Of a stretch of DNA of 8,361 nt, positions 6,709 through 8,361 are shown one piece after another. The notes below the pieces were generated by a model. That model searched no databases. It was not told where the DNA came from and was given only the letters and a program-made list of their open reading frames with translations. A program made the translations under genes and the position numbers. Origin of the DNA: Nanobdellota archaeon (GTDB lineage Archaea; Nanobdellota; Nanobdellia; Pacearchaeales; GW2011-AR1); the NCBI GenBank assembly GCA_018825865.1, contig JAHKAF010000035.1:1-8361 (forward strand). The letters run 5' to 3'. The number at the start of each line of letters is the position of its first letter. Positions within the stretch are counted from its first letter, which is position 1.

Positions 6709-6740
6709 AGTTCCTCGACGAAGTCTGGAACTGAGCAATT
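6709..6740. repeat. Post-stop intergenic motif pair, copy 3, with hairpin
   Basis: AATTGCTC on the minus strand (6733-6740) begins 30 bases after the small winged-helix gene's stop and is followed by GTCGAG (6714-6719). AGTTCC at 6709-6714 pairs perfectly with GGAACT at 6727-6732. Inside that stem, GAC and GTC can pair across a GAA triloop (6717-6725), which recalls the GAC-TTT-GTC core of the hairpin repeats at 147-183 and 4327-4363. Confidence 0.45.
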
Positions 6741-6770
6741 AATAAACGAAACATAGTGAGTCAAATTTAT

Positions 6771-7049
6771 TCATATCTCAAGACCCTCGCTGATTGCTTT
6801 TCTTAGGTTAGGATTTGGATTGTGAATCCAAGTAATTCCTTTAAGCGAAGTAAAAATTTTGTTGCTCTGCTCAAGATAGTGGAGGATTATCATAAGAGTA
6901 TTATGATTAACTTGTCGAGGGATATTCCTCTTCAACTCAGCAACAGATACAACACCCTCTCCAATTTCTTTCAAAGTTCTTTCAACCATAATTACTGTAT
7001 TGAGCGTCGGCCAATGCATAGGTTTTTCCTTATGAATTATCTTAGGCAT
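6771..7049 (-). CDS. Small winged-helix protein, function unknown
   Basis: A 92-residue basic protein. After a Lys-rich start and the segment MHWPTLNTV (11-19) comes a helix to about 30, a second helix in SVAELKRNIP (35-44), a likely recognition helix in HNTLMIILHYLEQ (49-61) and a wing-like strand pair in KIFTSLKGITWIHNP (64-78). That is the outline of a single winged helix-turn-helix, so DNA or RNA binding is likely. The KPxxWPTLxTV opening resembles a small protein family I associate with DPANN genomes; this is recollection, not a search result, and I know of no assigned role. The chosen start is the ATG at 7049; a TTG at 7061 would add four residues and neither has a ribosome site. It lies just downstream of the MNT/HEPN genes and has a promoter core almost identical to theirs, so it may be their co-expressed regulator. 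That role is conjecture. Confidence 0.75.
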   Translation of the reverse strand: MPKIIHKEKPMHWPTLNTVIMVERTLKEIGEGVVSVAELKRNIPRQVNHNTLMIILHYLEQSNKIFTSLKGITWIHNPNPNLRKAISEGLEI

Positions 7050-7096
7050 TTTAATAATCAATTGTTATTTACTTGTAACAATTAATGATGTAGATG

Positions 7097-7104
7097 TATT
7101 TAAA
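7097..7104 (-). promoter_or_regulatory. TATA box for the small winged-helix gene
   Basis: TTTAAATA on the minus strand is centred about 51 bases before the ATG at 7049, for a leader of roughly 25 bases. It lies in a block (7096-7115) that matches the MNT gene's promoter at 8293-8313 except for one extra T. The block extends over the stop codon of the HEPN gene. Confidence 0.5.
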
Positions 7105-7113
7105 TGTTTTGGG

Positions 7114-7638
7114 TTATTTTGAAAGATTCTCCAAAATCTCTTCACAATTGTTTACAAATGAATACGCATCCTTTTTTATTTTTTCTGCGATTTCTTTTGT
7201 TGTTTTTTTCGTGATGCTATATTGGGCAATTTCCCTTTTATGTTTTGCACTGGACAATTTTGCTAGCTCCTCTTTTTGAAATTCTGCATTTTTCAAAAGT
7301 AAATAGGAGTATTCATCTAATAGTTTTTTCTTTACAAAATATTCTTCAAGAAGCATCATCGTCGCTGAATGATTCTTGCTTCTGAAACCAATTTTCGCAA
7401 TCAGTGCAAGTGCCGCAGAATACATCGCATAATAACCACAAATAACAATCCATTCGCAAGGATTATATTCTTCGGAGATTTTTAGCAATTGCTTTGTTGA
7501 TTTGGAATTTAATTTATTAAATATATCTAATGTTTCTAAATTATATCTTGCTTTTTTTAGATAATTTTTTGCTTTTGGGATAGTTGTTTTATCCCTTACT
7601 ACTTGTCCTTTTTTTAAATAAAATTTTAATTTATTCAT
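7114..7638 (-). CDS. HEPN-domain protein, partner of the MNT nucleotidyltransferase
   Basis: HEPN proteins are small all-helical proteins; many are RNases that form the toxic half of MNT/HEPN pairs. Seen here: 174 residues, Lys-rich and predicted all-helical, with the core GYYAMYSAALALIAKIG at 68-84, followed by FRSKNHSA (85-92) and KREIAQY (134-140). These blocks match the HEPN subgroup with YYAM, a KxHS-type turn and R-x4-Y (UPF0332-like, from memory). The canonical RNase motif R-x4-6-H is not found: R135-x4-Y140 has Tyr where His is expected, and R86-x3-H90 has the wrong spacing. It may therefore not cleave RNA by the usual mechanism. The ATG overlaps the upstream MNT gene by 8 bases (ATGAATAA) and has no ribosome site, so translation is probably coupled. 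A toxin or a nucleotide-binding accessory subunit are both possible. Confidence 0.8.
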   Translation of the reverse strand: MNKLKFYLKKGQVVRDKTTIPKAKNYLKKARYNLETLDIFNKLNSKSTKQLLKISEEYNPCEWIVICGYYAMYSAALALIAKIGFRSKNHSATMMLLEEYFVKKKLLDEYSYLLLKNAEFQKEELAKLSSAKHKREIAQYSITKKTTKEIAEKIKKDAYSFVNNCEEILENLSK

Positions 7639-8251
7639 TTTGATACATCCAGGAATAATACAAACCAGAGCGATTGAAAACTAGAGAGTAATTTTTTAGG
7701 TCAGCCCAAAGTTCAGGATTTTCCTTTTTTATCTTCGGGAATTCGCTTTTTTTTACAAAGACTGGAGCAATGTTTAACCCATATTTAGATTTAATTGAAT
7801 TGATTTGTTTTTCTGCTTCTCTTTCTGAAGAGGAAACAATCATCAAATCAATATCAGAATTTTTTGTTTCATTTCCTTTTGAGTAACTGCCGAAAACAAG
7901 GACGATTTCTGAATCGGTTTTAATCTCATTAATTGCCTTATAGATAATTGGATGTTTATTTGAAAAGTTAATTAAGGTTTCAGTGATATAATGATTAAAA
8001 GCTAATTTAAGATAAAGATTGTTATAATCGGCTTTGTAAACAAGTGTTCTTCCTACCTTTTTTGAAGAGACAATTTTTTTCTCTTCCAATTTTTTCAATG
8101 AAGTATTAATCCTCTCATAAGAATAACCACTTATTTCTTTTATGTCTTTTATTTCTTTCTCGTCTCCTTCTGGAAAAAAACATCTAAGCACAATATCTTC
8201 AACATAACTAAGTTGATTATCACTACATAAAATTTTATTTTTTCGTACCAT
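7631..8251 (-). CDS. Winged-helix/MNT-type nucleotidyltransferase fusion
   Basis: MNT proteins transfer nucleotides. In characterised MNT/HEPN pairs, the MNT antitoxin silences the HEPN toxin by adding AMP to it. Residues about 13-76 form a winged helix-turn-helix with a recognition helix near 45-58 and a wing in VGRTLVYKAD (66-75). After a helical linker, the nucleotidyltransferase core shows GSYSKG at 121-126 and SDIDLMIV at 132-139, the G-S-x10-D-x-D pattern with Asp133 and Asp135. I see no acidic residue at the usual third position, in the later strand NIAPVFV (160-166). The 206-residue length fits a DNA-binding domain plus a minimal nucleotidyltransferase. The gene is first in a two-gene unit and overlaps the HEPN gene by 8 bases. 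The winged helix could bind the unit's own promoter, giving autoregulation (inference). The leader is about 20 bases without a clear ribosome site. Confidence 0.85.
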   Translation of the reverse strand: MVRKNKILCSDNQLSYVEDIVLRCFFPEGDEKEIKDIKEISGYSYERINTSLKKLEEKKIVSSKKVGRTLVYKADYNNLYLKLAFNHYITETLINFSNKHPIIYKAINEIKTDSEIVLVFGSYSKGNETKNSDIDLMIVSSSEREAEKQINSIKSKYGLNIAPVFVKKSEFPKIKKENPELWADLKNYSLVFNRSGLYYSWMYQNE

Positions 8252-8293
8252 TTTATAACTATTTATTTTTCAATAATATTATTGATTTTTCAG

Positions 8294-8301
8294 TATTTAA
8301 A
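8294..8301 (-). promoter_or_regulatory. TATA box for the MNT/HEPN unit
   Basis: TTTAAATA on the minus strand is centred about 46 bases before the ATG at 8251. The upstream A/C-rich bases (AACCCAAAAACA) occupy the TFB-recognition position and recur, one A shorter, at the small winged-helix gene. The right-hand 48 bases beyond this site show no gene that I can support. Confidence 0.5.
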
Positions 8302-8361
8302 TGTTTTTGGGTTGAAATTGCTTTCGCATTGACGGGAGAGGATTGATAGGGTTGGAATTAA

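Noticed and set aside
6822..7085. Open frames of 60-87 codons on the + strand opposite the real genes
   Set aside because: They lie antisense to well-supported minus-strand genes or spacers, have low-complexity or composition-driven translations, and show no family motif or promoter.
7081..7112. ATGATGT near 7085 as a box C of a C/D guide RNA
   Set aside because: No matching D box at a suitable distance and no paired ends; the stretch is better explained by the small winged-helix gene's promoter.
8290..8361. Open frame on the minus strand entering from the right edge and ending at a stop at 8290
   Set aside because: It spans the MNT promoter, its translation shows no recognisable end of a protein, and 23 open codons at a window edge are uninformative.

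Overview
The window reads as AT-rich archaeal DNA, most likely from a small-genome DPANN lineage (Pacearchaeota/Woesearchaeota-like; this placement is inference). The reasons are an archaeal aCPSF1/FttA with tandem KH domains, an archaeal 20S proteasome beta subunit, a Rad50-type ATPase, TATA boxes about 25-35 bases ahead of leaderless or near-leaderless starts, and a small winged-helix protein of a kind I associate with DPANN genomes. All eight genes, including one cut by the left edge, lie on the minus strand, so transcription runs from high to low coordinates.

From right to left, the layout is as follows. (1) 8251-7114: a two-gene unit of a winged-helix/MNT nucleotidyltransferase and a HEPN protein, overlapping by 8 bases; it looks like a toxin-antitoxin-type pair. 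(2) 7049-6771: a small winged-helix protein with its own promoter, whose core is nearly identical to that of the MNT gene. (3) 6538-4487: a compact Rad50-like ATPase with a Cys-x-x-Cys zinc hook, and no Mre11 nearby. (4) 4256-298: an M29 metal aminopeptidase, proteasome beta (psmB) and the transcription terminator nuclease aCPSF1/FttA. The aminopeptidase could finish the peptides made by the proteasome, and psmB next to aCPSF1 is a linkage known from other archaea. (5) 68-1: the first 22 codons of a protein with a hydrophobic N-terminal segment, open at the window edge.

The three longer gene-free stretches (69-297, 4257-4486, 6539-6770) contain structure that the genes do not explain. Two of them carry a 37-base hairpin element whose copies differ mainly by changes that keep the pairing. 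All three carry a second short motif pair just after a stop codon. These elements sit at the ends of apparent transcription units, in a genome that encodes the archaeal 3'-end/termination factor in this same window.

Nothing here resembles a CRISPR array, tRNA, rRNA or insertion sequence. The items most worth following are the covarying hairpin family and the MNT/HEPN pair, whose HEPN lacks the usual RX4-6H motif.
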